Positions 18,845 through 28,266 of a stretch of 61,358 bases of DNA are shown here, one piece after another. Under the pieces are notes generated by a model that made no database searches, was not told the DNA's origin, and saw only the letters and a list, made by a program, of their open reading frames with translations. The stretch is from an uncultured Saprospiraceae bacterium (GTDB lineage: Bacteria; Bacteroidota; Bacteroidia; Chitinophagales; Saprospiraceae), in NCBI GenBank assembly GCA_937941765.1, contig CALDGQ010000003.1, forward strand, positions 1 through 61,358. The letters run 5' to 3'. Made by a program: the position numbers and the translations under genes. Position 1 is the first letter of the stretch. Each line of letters opens with the position of its first letter.

Positions 18845-21164
18845 AAAGTACGTCTTATATTTCTTTGTTTTTTTTGTAGTACTTCAATCTGAAGCACAAG
18901 TTTGCGACATCTCTGTGCAAGGATCTGTTTATGATGAGGTATCTCAAGCGCCATTATCATTTGTAAATATTTTCATTCAAGAAACCCAAAGTGGAACGAC
19001 TACAGATGATAATGGCAACTTTTTATTTGAAAATATTTGTGAAGGACATTTCCATTTTATTGTTTCTCACATTGGTTGTCAAGATGAAAAATTTCATTTT
19101 GATATTGATCGAGACACAACAATTAATATCAGTTTGTCTCACACACCAATTGGTTTGGGGACGGTAGTAGTAGAAGGGAAAAAAGATAATTTCAACAATC
19201 AATCGAACCTTTCTGTTAATAGAAAAGCAATAGAAGACAATAGTAATCAAAACTTGTCGGGTATCCTCGAGAATGAAACAGGTGTTCACTTAATCAAGAA
19301 TGGTAATGGAATTTCCAAACCTGTTGTGCACGGTTTATATGGTAATCGATTATTGATTTTGAATAATGGAATTCAACAAAGCGGACAACAATGGGGAAAT
19401 GATCATAGCCCAGAAATTGATCCTTTTGCTGCAGACAAAATAACGGTATTAAAAGGTGCAAGTGCCATTGAGTTTGGTGGTGGGAATTTAGGTAGTGTAA
19501 TTTTAACCCAACCGAAAAAAATTGAACGAGAACCACATCTACATGGTCAGGTCAACTATATTTTTGAAACAAATGGATTGGGACATACTTTAAATACTCG
19601 ATTAGAAAAATATGCGGAAGTATTTGCTTGGAGAGTTTCAGGTACTTTGAAAAAGTATGGAGACAGAAAAACAGCTAGCTATTTACTCAACAATACAGGT
19701 ACGGAAGAAGCTAGTCTGTCTTTGCAATTAGAAAAAACCATTAATGACCGATTGTTTATTGATTTTTATGCAAGCACATTTAATACGCGACTTGGTATTT
19801 TAAGAGGATCGCACATTGGGAATCTTACAGACCTTGAACTAGCATTGGTCAGTGAAGTACCATTTTTTACAGAATCTGAATTTAGTTATGACATTGATGC
19901 ACCTAAGCAACAGGTGTCTCATCATTTTACAAAAGGCAGTGGGAAATATTTCATAAATGACAACCAAGTACTAGAATTCACCATCGCTGGTCAATTGAAT
20001 AATCGTAAAGAGTTTGATGTAAGGCGTAGTGGTCGATCGGATATTCCAGCTTTGAGTCTTGCTCAATATACTTTAAATACTGAAGTTAGATATGCAGTGA
20101 ATTTTGCTGAGGGTTGGAAATTAAAATTGGGTCAACAAAATATATTGACGGATAATACTAACAATCCGGAGACGGGAATTTTACCATTGATCCCAGATTA
20201 CATTTCTTTTAGAAGTGGTTTGTTTACTACAATTGCAAAGAATGGGGAAAAGTCATCTTTTAATTTTGGTATTCGTTATGATTTTGAAGACCAAACAGTT
20301 TTGACAATCAGCAATGGTATCCCAAAAGAAATTATAAGATTTGAAAATCAATTTCATAATATAAGTAGTCTGCTCGCACTGAAATTCAATATTACTGACC
20401 AACAATCTATCAATTGGAATGTCGGATATGCAATGCGAAATCCTGCTATTAATGAGCTTTACAGTAATGGTCTGCACCAAGGAGTTAGCGGAATTGAAGA
20501 AGGAGATAACAACCTTGAAACGGAGAAAGCAATCAAGAATACTTTAGAATATAAATGGGTTCCAAGTTCGAATTTTGCTTTAAATATATTGGCTTACCAT
20601 CAACATTTTAATGACTACATTTATCTGAAACCACAAGATGAAATACGTTTGACAATCCGTGGTGCTTTCCCAGTATTTCGTTATGAACAAACGGATGCGA
20701 ATATTTATGGATTGGATTTTTCTACTCAATTTACGGTCGGTAATTCGTTGTTAGGTTTGGTAAAGTATAGTTATCTTAGGGGAATGGATCGAACGAATGA
20801 TTTGCCTTTGATTTTTATGCCTCCGAATAGCTTGTTTGGTAGTTTGACTTTCCGATTACCGAAGGCAATTAATTTTACTAAAACGCGAAAGATGGAAGAT
20901 TCTGAAATAGAAATTTCCAATCGATTTGTATTTGAACAGGATAACATTTTGGAAACACAAGATTTTACGCCGCCGCCTTTCAGTTACAATTTGCTTGGAT
21001 TAAAGTTTTCTAGTAATTTAATTTTCCCAAGAACAAAAATTAGATGTTATGTCAAAGCCGATAACTTATTCAACGTCCGTTATCGAGATTATCTAAATCG
21101 GCAAAGATATTTTGCAGATGATATAGGATTCAGTCTGACAACAGGCATTAACCTTAAATTTTAA
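18834..21164 (+). CDS. TonB-dependent receptor, probable zinc or other metal uptake
   Basis: The 776-aa outer-membrane receptor has a signal peptide, a carboxypeptidase-like beta domain (ISVQGSVYDEVSQAPLSFVNIFI, about 25-105), a plug domain (GISKPVVHGLYGNRLLILNNG and ITVLKGASAIEFGGGNLG, about 120-225) and a 22-strand barrel ending with FSLTTGINLKF. No SusD partner is present, so it is not a polysaccharide locus. The linkage with a Fur-type regulator and the palindromic operator points to metal import, like ZnuD-type receptors. The start ATG overlaps the upstream lipoprotein gene. TonB at 13940 is a possible energiser. Confidence 0.87.
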   Translation: MFNKKYVLYFFVFFVVLQSEAQVCDISVQGSVYDEVSQAPLSFVNIFIQETQSGTTTDDNGNFLFENICEGHFHFIVSHIGCQDEKFHFDIDRDTTINISLSHTPIGLGTVVVEGKKDNFNNQSNLSVNRKAIEDNSNQNLSGILENETGVHLIKNGNGISKPVVHGLYGNRLLILNNGIQQSGQQWGNDHSPEIDPFAADKITVLKGASAIEFGGGNLGSVILTQPKKIEREPHLHGQVNYIFETNGLGHTLNTRLEKYAEVFAWRVSGTLKKYGDRKTASYLLNNTGTEEASLSLQLEKTINDRLFIDFYASTFNTRLGILRGSHIGNLTDLELALVSEVPFFTESEFSYDIDAPKQQVSHHFTKGSGKYFINDNQVLEFTIAGQLNNRKEFDVRRSGRSDIPALSLAQYTLNTEVRYAVNFAEGWKLKLGQQNILTDNTNNPETGILPLIPDYISFRSGLFTTIAKNGEKSSFNFGIRYDFEDQTVLTISNGIPKEIIRFENQFHNISSLLALKFNITDQQSINWNVGYAMRNPAINELYSNGLHQGVSGIEEGDNNLETEKAIKNTLEYKWVPSSNFALNILAYHQHFNDYIYLKPQDEIRLTIRGAFPVFRYEQTDANIYGLDFSTQFTVGNSLLGLVKYSYLRGMDRTNDLPLIFMPPNSLFGSLTFRLPKAINFTKTRKMEDSEIEISNRFVFEQDNILETQDFTPPPFSYNLLGLKFSSNLIFPRTKIRCYVKADNLFNVRYRDYLNRQRYFADDIGFSLTTGINLKF

Positions 21165-21176
21165 AACAATAGAATA

Positions 21177-21593
21177 ATGGATGCCCAATATTTTACAAAT
21201 TTGCTTCGCGAAAGAGAATTAAAAGCAACGGGTCCTCGACTGAACTTGTTATTAAAAATGCAGGAATATGAATCGGCAATGCCTTACTCAGCCATTCAAG
21301 AATCAATGAAATCAATTGATCGGGTAACTTTGTATCGAACTTTGGAACACCTAAAAGCGCAAGGAATCATCCATAAAGCTTACCAAGAAAATAATGAAAT
21401 TTACTATGCAATTTGTGGGACGACCTGCAAAAAAGAAAAGCATGAACATGAACACCTTCATTTTAAATGCACCAAATGCGAAACAGTTACTTGTGAAAAA
21501 TCGAGTAAAAAAATAAAAATATCTATCCCTGATTTTAAAATCAGTAGTACTTCGATTTATCTAGAAGGTGTTTGTAAATTGTGTAATGTTTGA
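21177..21593 (+). CDS. zur: Fur-family metalloregulator, probably Zur
   Basis: The 138-aa protein has the Fur winged helix (ATGPRLNLLLKMQE, DRVTLYRTLEHLKAQGIIHKA, about 16-70) and a metal/dimer domain with His-rich KHEHEHLHF followed by CxxC motifs CTKC (about 96-99) and CKLC near the end. The second CxxC and the HEHEHLHF cluster are typical of Fur-family structural zinc and sensing sites. It lies 12 bp after the TonB receptor gene, so it is in the operon it probably represses through the palindrome at 18216. Zur is favoured over Fur because no siderophore or iron gene is present; this is inference. Confidence 0.82.
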   Translation: MDAQYFTNLLRERELKATGPRLNLLLKMQEYESAMPYSAIQESMKSIDRVTLYRTLEHLKAQGIIHKAYQENNEIYYAICGTTCKKEKHEHEHLHFKCTKCETVTCEKSSKKIKISIPDFKISSTSIYLEGVCKLCNV

Positions 21594-21621
21594 TTATTAC
21601 AATTTCGTTTATCCGTTCAGC

Positions 21622-22134
21622 ATGAGAATTCTCTTTCTGTCGTTATTGATAATTTTATGCATTTCTAATGTTATAGTTGCGCAAGGCGAACAGATACTTC
21701 CACCTGAAGGAAAAGCGGAATATAGACATCGTTGCAACCTTCACAAAAATGAAATCGGCATCGCCAATGCTCCCGTCTATTTTTTGAATGAAAAAGAATT
21801 TACCTACGGCTTTCACTTTCATTATATCCGCAATATTCAAAACTCACTTTTTGGAATCGGTATTGGATACGAACGAATTTTTGACGAACATCAGCATCAA
21901 ACTATTGGCATTGTTGGAAGTTATCGAATAGGATATTTTATTTTCAATATCGCACCTGGTATCACTTTCGAAAAAGAAGAAGGTATTGAAACAGAGATTC
22001 TATTTGCTGCCCATTTTGAAGTTGCTTATGAATGGGATATCGGAAACTTTCATATTGGACCTGTAGCTGAAATCGCTTATGATCCAGAGGATATTCATAT
22101 GGCGTTGGGGTTGCATGTTGGGTATGGGTTTTAG
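21622..22134 (+). CDS. Small His-rich outer-membrane-like protein of the metal operon
   Basis: The 170-aa product has a signal peptide (MRILFLSLLIILCISNVIVAQ) and a body of short alternating strands (FGIGIGYERIFDEHQHQTIGIVGSYRIGYFIF) ending with HVGYGF, like a small 8-strand barrel. Histidines cluster in HRCNLHKNEIG, GFHFHYIRN and DEHQHQT, suggesting metal binding. The ATG at 21622 is chosen for the signal; an upstream in-frame start overlaps zur but would not give one. It lies 28 bp after zur and is likely the last operon gene. I do not recognise a named family. Confidence 0.65.
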   Translation: MRILFLSLLIILCISNVIVAQGEQILPPEGKAEYRHRCNLHKNEIGIANAPVYFLNEKEFTYGFHFHYIRNIQNSLFGIGIGYERIFDEHQHQTIGIVGSYRIGYFIFNIAPGITFEKEEGIETEILFAAHFEVAYEWDIGNFHIGPVAEIAYDPEDIHMALGLHVGYGF

Positions 22135-22266
22135 GGTTGGGCGGTTATACCATTGATTTTAGGGTCGAACGGCTACACCATTCTCTGGTGTTTATGTCGT
22201 CCTGTTAAGACTATTGTACACGTAGTTCTTCTGCGATTTCCCTGCGTATTATTTCACGTACTGTTT

Positions 22267-22312
22267 CTGTGAATTTCTGCGACTTCTGCGTGAGGAAATT
22301 TTACGAAACAAG
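22267..22312. repeat. Dispersed intergenic repeat, family C copy 1
   Basis: The word CTGTGAATTTCTGCGACTT (22267-22285) continues into TCTGCGTGAGGAAATTTTAC and AACAAG; it recurs with few changes at 32530-32575. The wider gaps (22150-22370 and 32420-32640) also share ACCATTCTCT, TCGTCC, and strings of CTTTGTG. This kind of TCTGCGTGAGG plus TTTGTG text is common between Bacteroidota genes and codes for nothing I can see. Confidence 0.7.
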
Positions 22313-22388
22313 ATTCTTTGTGACCTTTGTTTCTTTATGGTCTTTGTGTTAAATCACGCTATGGTCTATGTTGCTATATGTTGAAATA

Positions 22389-23510
22389 CTAATAAAACAA
22401 AGCACCAGCAATCCCATCCGCAAACAATCGACCTTCTCTAGTTAAAATAAAATTCCCATTTTTCTTAATCACTTTTCCAGTGTCTATATATTGTTGAATT
22501 TCTTTTTTGAAATGAGCAATGTAATCATCACCCCATTTTTCAATTACACTTAAATTCGTTCCCCACATCGTTCTTAGTGAAGTTAAAACATACTCATTGT
22601 ATTGTTGTGCTGGTGTCAATTTCTCTTTTTCAAAATCAAGTTGATCTTCCCGTAGCGCATTGATATATTTTAAATTATTCGCCACATTCCATTGTCGAGA
22701 AATTCCGTCAAAAGAATGAGCACCTGGACCGATACCTAAATATTTTTTTCCTTTCCAATAATTACTATTGTGAATAGAGTAGTGGCCTGGCTTAGCAAAA
22801 TTTGAAATTTCATAATGATCGTAATCATGTGCATACAATGCATTCATCAAATACTTAAATTGTTGATTTGCTATTTCATCATTGACAGGTGGTGCTTTCC
22901 CAGTTGCTACAAATTTATGTAAAGCCGTTTTTTCTTCTACGGTCAAACAATAACAAGAAATATGCGGAATGTCCATTGCTAATACTTTGACAATATTATC
23001 TTTCCATTGTTCATCAGACATCGTTGGCGTTCCGTAAATTAAATCTACAGTTAGATCTTCAAAACCGGCAGCTCTTGCAAGTGAGATACAATTTTCTGCT
23101 TCATCAGCATTATGTGCACGATTCATGAATTTCAAATCCTCATCCGAAAATGATTGAATACCAATACTCAATCGATTGATTTTACTCCACTTGAGTTCTT
23201 CCAATTTTTCTTCATCCAAATCATCTGGATTCGCTTCAAGTGTAATTTCTGCTTTTGGTGATAAATTATAATGAAACCAAACCGCATAGAGGAGGTCGTT
23301 GATTTCTTTGGTTTCAAGAAGGGAAGGCGTGCCACCACCTAGATAAACAGTCTCAATTATTTCTTCACCAATATAATCTTTTCGCATTTCAAGTTCGTGA
23401 AGTAAAGCCGCTACCAAGTCGTGCTTATAATGTAGCGAAGTAGAAAAATGGAAATTGCAATAATGACATGCTTGTTTGCAAAAAGGGATATGAATGTAGA
23501 TTCCTGCCAA
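22389..23510 (-). CDS. hemW: HemW-like radical SAM protein
   Basis: This 373-aa protein is the oxygen-independent coproporphyrinogen oxidase-like HemW, now regarded as a heme chaperone. The radical SAM motif appears as PFCKQACHYCNFHF (CxxxCxxC, about residues 9-19), followed by VYLGGGTPSLL and the SAM-binding LTVDLIYGTPTMS. The C-terminal HemN_C region ends at LTREGRLFADGIAGALF. Unlike true HemN it lacks the extra N-terminal cysteine extension. The start at ATG 23510 is immediately before the motif as usual. It is a single gene on the minus strand. Confidence 0.92.
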   Translation of the reverse strand: MAGIYIHIPFCKQACHYCNFHFSTSLHYKHDLVAALLHELEMRKDYIGEEIIETVYLGGGTPSLLETKEINDLLYAVWFHYNLSPKAEITLEANPDDLDEEKLEELKWSKINRLSIGIQSFSDEDLKFMNRAHNADEAENCISLARAAGFEDLTVDLIYGTPTMSDEQWKDNIVKVLAMDIPHISCYCLTVEEKTALHKFVATGKAPPVNDEIANQQFKYLMNALYAHDYDHYEISNFAKPGHYSIHNSNYWKGKKYLGIGPGAHSFDGISRQWNVANNLKYINALREDQLDFEKEKLTPAQQYNEYVLTSLRTMWGTNLSVIEKWGDDYIAHFKKEIQQYIDTGKVIKKNGNFILTREGRLFADGIAGALFY

Positions 23511-23654
23511 TTGGTTGAATTAATTGTAATAAAAAACGCAAATTAAAGTTTTAATTTCAATAATTGTTTGCTGAAATTCATTTAGGTCAAAAGCGCTTCT
23601 TACTGACCTTAATTTGCTTAACGATTTGAATGGTTCAAAAAAATACCCAAACAT

Positions 23655-25463
23655 TTGAGTAATATCCAATATATAAAATACATTATTTATGCTTGCCTAC
23701 TATTTGGATACACTTTGTCAAATGCGCAAACTTATAATTTAGCATTATTAGCCACAGATGAAGAACAAAAAATTCTAGATAAATTAGAAATTGAAAAAAC
23801 CATAACGGATAGTTCTTTGGTCAAAAATTTACTCTCCTCAATTATACTTCAACTACATGGTCAATCCTATCTTGAAGCTTCCATCGATAAGATAGAACAA
23901 AAGGATTCAACAATATACGCACAATTACACATCGGTGACACTTACGAATGGGCGCAACTAAAAAATGGAAATGTAGAAGAGGTGTTTTTAGATGCTATTG
24001 GTTTTAGAGAAAAATTATATTCCAAAAAACCATTTCGATATAATGAAGTGCAAAAGCTTCAAGAAGAATTATTGACCTATGCCGAAAATTATGGCTATCC
24101 ATTTGCTTCCGTTTATTTGGATAGTATTCAAATTCAGGATAACCAAATAGCAGCACAACTCAAAATGAGTAAAAGCAAACTCATCACCATTTCTAAAATC
24201 AATATAGAAGGAAACCTGAAAATTTCACAAGCTTACTTACTGAATTATTTAGGATTGGAAAAAGGAGCTGCTTATGATAACTCCAAAGTCAAACGAATTC
24301 GACAACGATTAAAAGAGCTCCCATTTTTGCAAGAAGAGAAAGGATCGACCGTTTCTTTTAAAGGAGATAAAGCCGAGATTAATTTGTTTTTGAAAAAGCG
24401 AAAAGCCAGTCGATTTGATTTTTTGGTTGGGGTACTTCCTAATTCTACGAGTCAACAAAATCCAAATACACGGCAATTTTTGATTACTGGTACTTTTAAT
24501 GCAGACATGTGGAATCAATTTGGGAAAGGCGAACAATTGTATGCTGAATTTCAACAACTGCGACCACAGACACAAGAATTGGATTTGAGATTTAATTATC
24601 CGTTTGTTTTCAATTTGCCATTTGGTGTCGGTGTTGAATTTGAGTTGTACAAAAAAGATACTTCCTATCTCGATGTCAAAAACGATGCAAGTATTCAATA
24701 TTTATACGAAGGCGGCAATTATCTAAAAGCTTTTTGGAATAATCATACGACTACCTTATTAAGTGTCGATGAAAATCGGGTACGTAATACTAAGCAATTG
24801 CCCTCCAATTTAGATATCAGACTTTCTACATTTGGATTAGAATATAATTTGCAGAAATTAGATTATCGTTTCAATCCACGAAAAGGGTGGGGCATCTTAC
24901 TTCGTGGTGGAGCAGGTTTCAAAAAAATAAAACCCAACAATACCATTCTGAATATCGAACAAGCTAATGGAGAAAATTTCAATTATCAAAGTTTGTACGA
25001 TTCGCTATCACTCAATTCTTTTCAATATCGGCTAGAATCAAATGTAGCCAAGTATTTTCCAATTTTCAAAAGAAGTACTTTCAAAGTCGGAGCTCGTTCT
25101 GCTTGGATTATTTCCGAAGAAGATGTCTATCAAAATGAACAATTTAGAATAGGCGGAAATAAATTGTTACGTGGTTTTGATGAGGAAGCGATTTTTTCGA
25201 CTTTGTATATTGTCGGAACTTTGGAGTATCGATTGCTATTGGGACGAAATTCTTACACTTATCTATTTACAGACTATGCCTATATCGAAGATGTTACCAG
25301 TGAAAAAACGGTTTATGATACGCCCTTAGGATTTGGAGCAGGTTTGACTTTTGATACAAAAGTTGGTGTTTTTGGAATTAGCTATGCGCTCGGGAAACAG
25401 TTGGGAAATCCGGTTGATTTTCGGGCTGCTAAGATTCATTTTGGGTATGTTAGCTTCTTTTAG
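23655..25463 (+). CDS. Omp85/BamA-TamA family outer-membrane protein
   Basis: The 602-aa protein has a signal peptide (cleavage near LSNAQ), POTRA-like repeats (for example ITISKINIEGNLKISQAYLL, YDNSKVKRIRQRLKELPFL, about 160-240) and a 16-strand barrel (about 255-602) with the Omp85 lid-loop motif RIGGNKLLRGFDEE and an aromatic C-terminus HFGYVSFF. It is shorter than BamA and closer to TamA or to Bacteroidota paralogs. It would insert or export proteins at the outer membrane. The only usable start is TTG at 23655, because the frame from the upstream stop holds no ATG or GTG before the signal. Confidence 0.82.
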   Translation: MSNIQYIKYIIYACLLFGYTLSNAQTYNLALLATDEEQKILDKLEIEKTITDSSLVKNLLSSIILQLHGQSYLEASIDKIEQKDSTIYAQLHIGDTYEWAQLKNGNVEEVFLDAIGFREKLYSKKPFRYNEVQKLQEELLTYAENYGYPFASVYLDSIQIQDNQIAAQLKMSKSKLITISKINIEGNLKISQAYLLNYLGLEKGAAYDNSKVKRIRQRLKELPFLQEEKGSTVSFKGDKAEINLFLKKRKASRFDFLVGVLPNSTSQQNPNTRQFLITGTFNADMWNQFGKGEQLYAEFQQLRPQTQELDLRFNYPFVFNLPFGVGVEFELYKKDTSYLDVKNDASIQYLYEGGNYLKAFWNNHTTTLLSVDENRVRNTKQLPSNLDIRLSTFGLEYNLQKLDYRFNPRKGWGILLRGGAGFKKIKPNNTILNIEQANGENFNYQSLYDSLSLNSFQYRLESNVAKYFPIFKRSTFKVGARSAWIISEEDVYQNEQFRIGGNKLLRGFDEEAIFSTLYIVGTLEYRLLLGRNSYTYLFTDYAYIEDVTSEKTVYDTPLGFGAGLTFDTKVGVFGISYALGKQLGNPVDFRAAKIHFGYVSFF

Positions 25464-25512
25464 CGGAGCTAAAAAGCGATTAATGATCGTTTTCTTATGC
25501 GGCTAAAGCCGA

Positions 25513-25603
25513 TTCGAATGTATGATGTATGATATGACGACTAGGCATGAAAACGCGAGCAATACGTAGGCACAAACTAAGGTCGTCATATCATACATTC
25601 GAA
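25513..25603. repeat. Palindromic element, family A copy 1
   Basis: TTCGAATGTATGA...TATGACGAC at the left and GTCGTCATATCATACATTCG at the right (ending 25603) are complementary over 22 positions, apart from a 7-bp TGTATGA duplication in the left arm. The middle holds CATGAAAACGCGAGCAATACG. The same arms and a related centre recur at 33241-33500. The right flank ATAATCATACATCATACATC is also shared. Confidence 0.75.
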
Positions 25604-25665
25604 TTTCGATTTAGCGAATAGTGAGAAAATAATCATACATCATACATCAAAAAAGCGCTCCAATT

Positions 25666-26604
25666 TCAAGACCGAAACCTAGTGATTAATTCAAAAGCTT
25701 TACTCCGATGCTGCACCAAATTAAAATAAGCTTTTTTCTCCGCCCCAAACTGTTTCCGAACTCGCTCAATAGGAGGAATCATACTACCTTCAAAATCGAA
25801 AATATTCAAACCCAATTCATTCTTGGTGTATTGAATCACTTCCCAAACCAATAAAATACCACTTCCACTTTTTCGAAGTTTAGGATCGTCACCAGCAATG
25901 TGATAATAAGCAGAAGTATGATCCCAAATTAAATAAACAACTGAATGTATATTGTTATCTGCATCTTTAGCGTAGAAAATTTTTCGTTGATTTTTGGCTG
26001 CTAATGCGTTGTCCAAATTTTTAAGAAAGGGTAGTGAATAAGGAACTGGAATTTCTTGTCGATCAAAACTCATTTTGTTGACACGATAAAATTCTTCAAT
26101 TGACAAACCGTCGTGAATGGTAACTAAAGATTTCGCTTTTTTGATTTTATTGTTTCGATAATCACTACTGAAGTTTTTAAACACTTTTCCCAAATCACTT
26201 AAGTCTTCCAACCGATAAGAATAACAATCCTTTTTCTCATAATTTTCCGAAATAAAAGAATCAACATTTAGAACCTCGTAATGAAAATTCTGATTGAAGT
26301 GATCCACTTTAGGAAGTAGTTGGATTAATTTTCTATTGATCTGACTTTTTGTGGATGCGTCTTGAATTTCTTTAGCATATAGCGGTCCCATATATTTGCA
26401 CAAATGCGGCATAGTGATGTATTTGAATGGACCTTTCTTTTTTAGGAAGTACGGATACGCTGCAATGGTTTTTCCATTTTCTTCTAACAATACAACCTCC
26501 CAATGCCCTTCTTGACATACCGCATCCAAATACCAATCCATTACAAAAATAGGAAGGTGTAGATGCTCATTACAAAATTGTCTATATGCTGTTTTATTAT
26601 CCAT
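25666..26604 (-). CDS. GNAT/FemAB-like acyltransferase
   Basis: This 312-aa protein resembles the FemAB/GNAT-fold group (BioF2-like acetyltransferases). Typical segments are an N-terminal half with PYFLKKKGPFKYITMPHL and a C-terminal GNAT core with YHIAGDDPKLRKSGSGILLVWEVIQY and the ending IFDFEGSM...RKQFGAEKKAYF. The substrate could be a peptidoglycan precursor or a small amine; the sequence does not say. It overlaps the O-methyltransferase gene by 8 bp, so the two are co-translated. The gene stops near a palindromic element. Confidence 0.7.
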   Translation of the reverse strand: MDNKTAYRQFCNEHLHLPIFVMDWYLDAVCQEGHWEVVLLEENGKTIAAYPYFLKKKGPFKYITMPHLCKYMGPLYAKEIQDASTKSQINRKLIQLLPKVDHFNQNFHYEVLNVDSFISENYEKKDCYSYRLEDLSDLGKVFKNFSSDYRNNKIKKAKSLVTIHDGLSIEEFYRVNKMSFDRQEIPVPYSLPFLKNLDNALAAKNQRKIFYAKDADNNIHSVVYLIWDHTSAYYHIAGDDPKLRKSGSGILLVWEVIQYTKNELGLNIFDFEGSMIPPIERVRKQFGAEKKAYFNLVQHRSKAFELITRFRS

Positions 26605-27247
26605 TCACTTTTTTAGCAATCGTGATTCCATCATTGAATGGAAGCATTAAATTTTCTACTCGTGGATCTTCGTTGATCATTTTGTTGAAGTCGTCGATGG
26701 CTTGTGTTTTCGGGTCTTTATTGTTATTTAAAACTTTACCATCCCATACAACATTGTCTGTCAAAATAAATCCTCCAGGACGAACTTTATCAATCACCAT
26801 ATTATAGTAGGCATCATAATCAGTCTTCTTGGCATCGATAAAAACGAGATCAAATGTTTCTTTTAAGGTTGGAATAATTTCCAAAGCATTTCCTATATGT
26901 AACGTGATTTTATTGTGAACATCGGCTTTTTCAAAATAAGTATGAATCATCGATTCCAATTCTTCATTGATTTCAATAGTGTGAATTTGACCACCTGCTT
27001 GCAATCCTGCTGTCCAACAAATCGCAGAATATCCAGTAAAGGTCCCAATTTCCAAAACATATTTTGGTTGTATCATCGAACTTATCAACTGCATCAATTT
27101 ACCTTGAAAATTTCCACTAATCATTTGTGGAACCAACTCCTTTATATGCGTATCTCGTTCTAATTCCAATAATACCTTGTCAACAGAACTAGAATGTGCT
27201 TGACAATATTTGATCAATTCTTTATTCCACATTAACCCTTTTTCCAT
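26597..27247 (-). CDS. Class I SAM-dependent O-methyltransferase
   Basis: The 216-aa protein belongs to the caffeoyl-CoA/catechol-type O-methyltransferase group (Methyltransf_3). The SAM motif I is VLEIGTFTGYSAICWTAGL (about 60-78), the acidic motif II is IHTIEINEE, and the metal-binding region is LVFIDAKKTDYDAYY, followed by LTDNVVWDGKV. The divalent-metal residues Asp, Asp and Asn are present. It overlaps the next gene by 8 bp and follows the EamA gene by 4 bp, giving a three-gene operon. The natural acceptor is unknown. Confidence 0.88.
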   Translation of the reverse strand: MEKGLMWNKELIKYCQAHSSSVDKVLLELERDTHIKELVPQMISGNFQGKLMQLISSMIQPKYVLEIGTFTGYSAICWTAGLQAGGQIHTIEINEELESMIHTYFEKADVHNKITLHIGNALEIIPTLKETFDLVFIDAKKTDYDAYYNMVIDKVRPGGFILTDNVVWDGKVLNNNKDPKTQAIDDFNKMINEDPRVENLMLPFNDGITIAKKVNG

Positions 27248-27251
27248 TAGT

Positions 27252-28151
27252 CTATTTAGTTTTTTGATTTTTAGGAGCTAACCAATTTCTTACAAAAGGA
27301 TAACTGAATACAGCCAGCAAAATTATAAAAACCCCTAAGTAGAAACCTTGATTCAATTCTTTATTTTCATTTAAAATCCAAATCGCTAAAAATATCCCAT
27401 AAACAGGTTCTAAATTGACCGTTAAATTTGCAGCGAAAGCGGAGATATATTTCAGGGCACGCAATGCCAATACATAAGCAAGTGTTGTACATAATAGTGC
27501 AAGAACGATTAAGTAAATCCAATCGGTGCCAACTGGCCAAAAATTATCGTCAGGAAAATATTGGTAGTAGGCTGGAAAAAGTAAAGAGATAAATAAACAC
27601 GCACTACTCAATTCTATAAAAGTAATACTTAACGAATCTGCTTCATTAACCAACGATTTATTAAAGATGGCAAACAAACTTGCTAACAATGCTGATACAA
27701 TTCCCAACCAGACTCCAGTCATCATCCCTATTTCAATATTGTTGACCACCAAAATCATCCCAGGAATAATCATAGCGCCAATGACCAATTCATACCATTT
27801 GAATTTTGACGAAGTAAGTAACGGTTCTAGAAATGCGGTAAAAAAGGAAGTAGTAGCAAGACATACTAAGCAAATAGAAGCATTGGAATATTTGATAGAA
27901 CCAAAAAAAGTAATCCAATGTAAGCCCACTAAAACCCCAATTCCCATAAACTGGAAAATTGTTTTTCGAGGTATATTTTTCAAGGTTTTGCCAAATCCGA
28001 TCAAAATAAATAGGCTGATAGAAGTGATAAACACACGCCACCAAACCAATGGAACTGCCTTCAAAACGATCAAATCACCCAAAATAGCGGTAAAACCGAA
28101 CAATAATACTGCAATATGGAGTTCTAAGTATGCTCTTTTCTCTGCCTTCAT
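27252..28151 (-). CDS. EamA/DMT-family transporter
   Basis: This 299-aa inner-membrane protein shows about ten hydrophobic segments arranged as two EamA repeats, including VWWRVFITSISLFILIGF and the second-repeat boundary SALLASLFAIFNKSLV. The duplicated five-helix pattern and RAxxxx-like region are typical of drug/metabolite exporters. The solute is unknown. It is the first gene of a minus-strand operon with the methyltransferase and acyltransferase. It ends with a lysine-rich tail (APKNQKTK), as many members do. Confidence 0.85.
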   Translation of the reverse strand: MKAEKRAYLELHIAVLLFGFTAILGDLIVLKAVPLVWWRVFITSISLFILIGFGKTLKNIPRKTIFQFMGIGVLVGLHWITFFGSIKYSNASICLVCLATTSFFTAFLEPLLTSSKFKWYELVIGAMIIPGMILVVNNIEIGMMTGVWLGIVSALLASLFAIFNKSLVNEADSLSITFIELSSACLFISLLFPAYYQYFPDDNFWPVGTDWIYLIVLALLCTTLAYVLALRALKYISAFAANLTVNLEPVYGIFLAIWILNENKELNQGFYLGVFIILLAVFSYPFVRNWLAPKNQKTK

Positions 28152-28201
28152 TTAGACGTTAAATTAAGCTTAAAAAAATAAATATTGTTTCTTAAATAAC
28201 C

Positions 28202-28209
28202 TATATTTG
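28202..28209 (+). promoter_or_regulatory. Candidate -7 element of the peroxiredoxin gene
   Basis: TATATTTG at 28202-28209 matches the Bacteroidota -7 consensus TAnnTTTG exactly and lies 57 bp before the start codon. The nearest TTG (28185-28187) gives a 14-bp spacer, shorter than usual, so the -33 element is uncertain. Confidence 0.35.
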
Positions 28210-28266
28210 TGAAGCTTCAGGGAAAGAAGCTATTTTCATTCCACATACATTAAACTGAAACAGACT

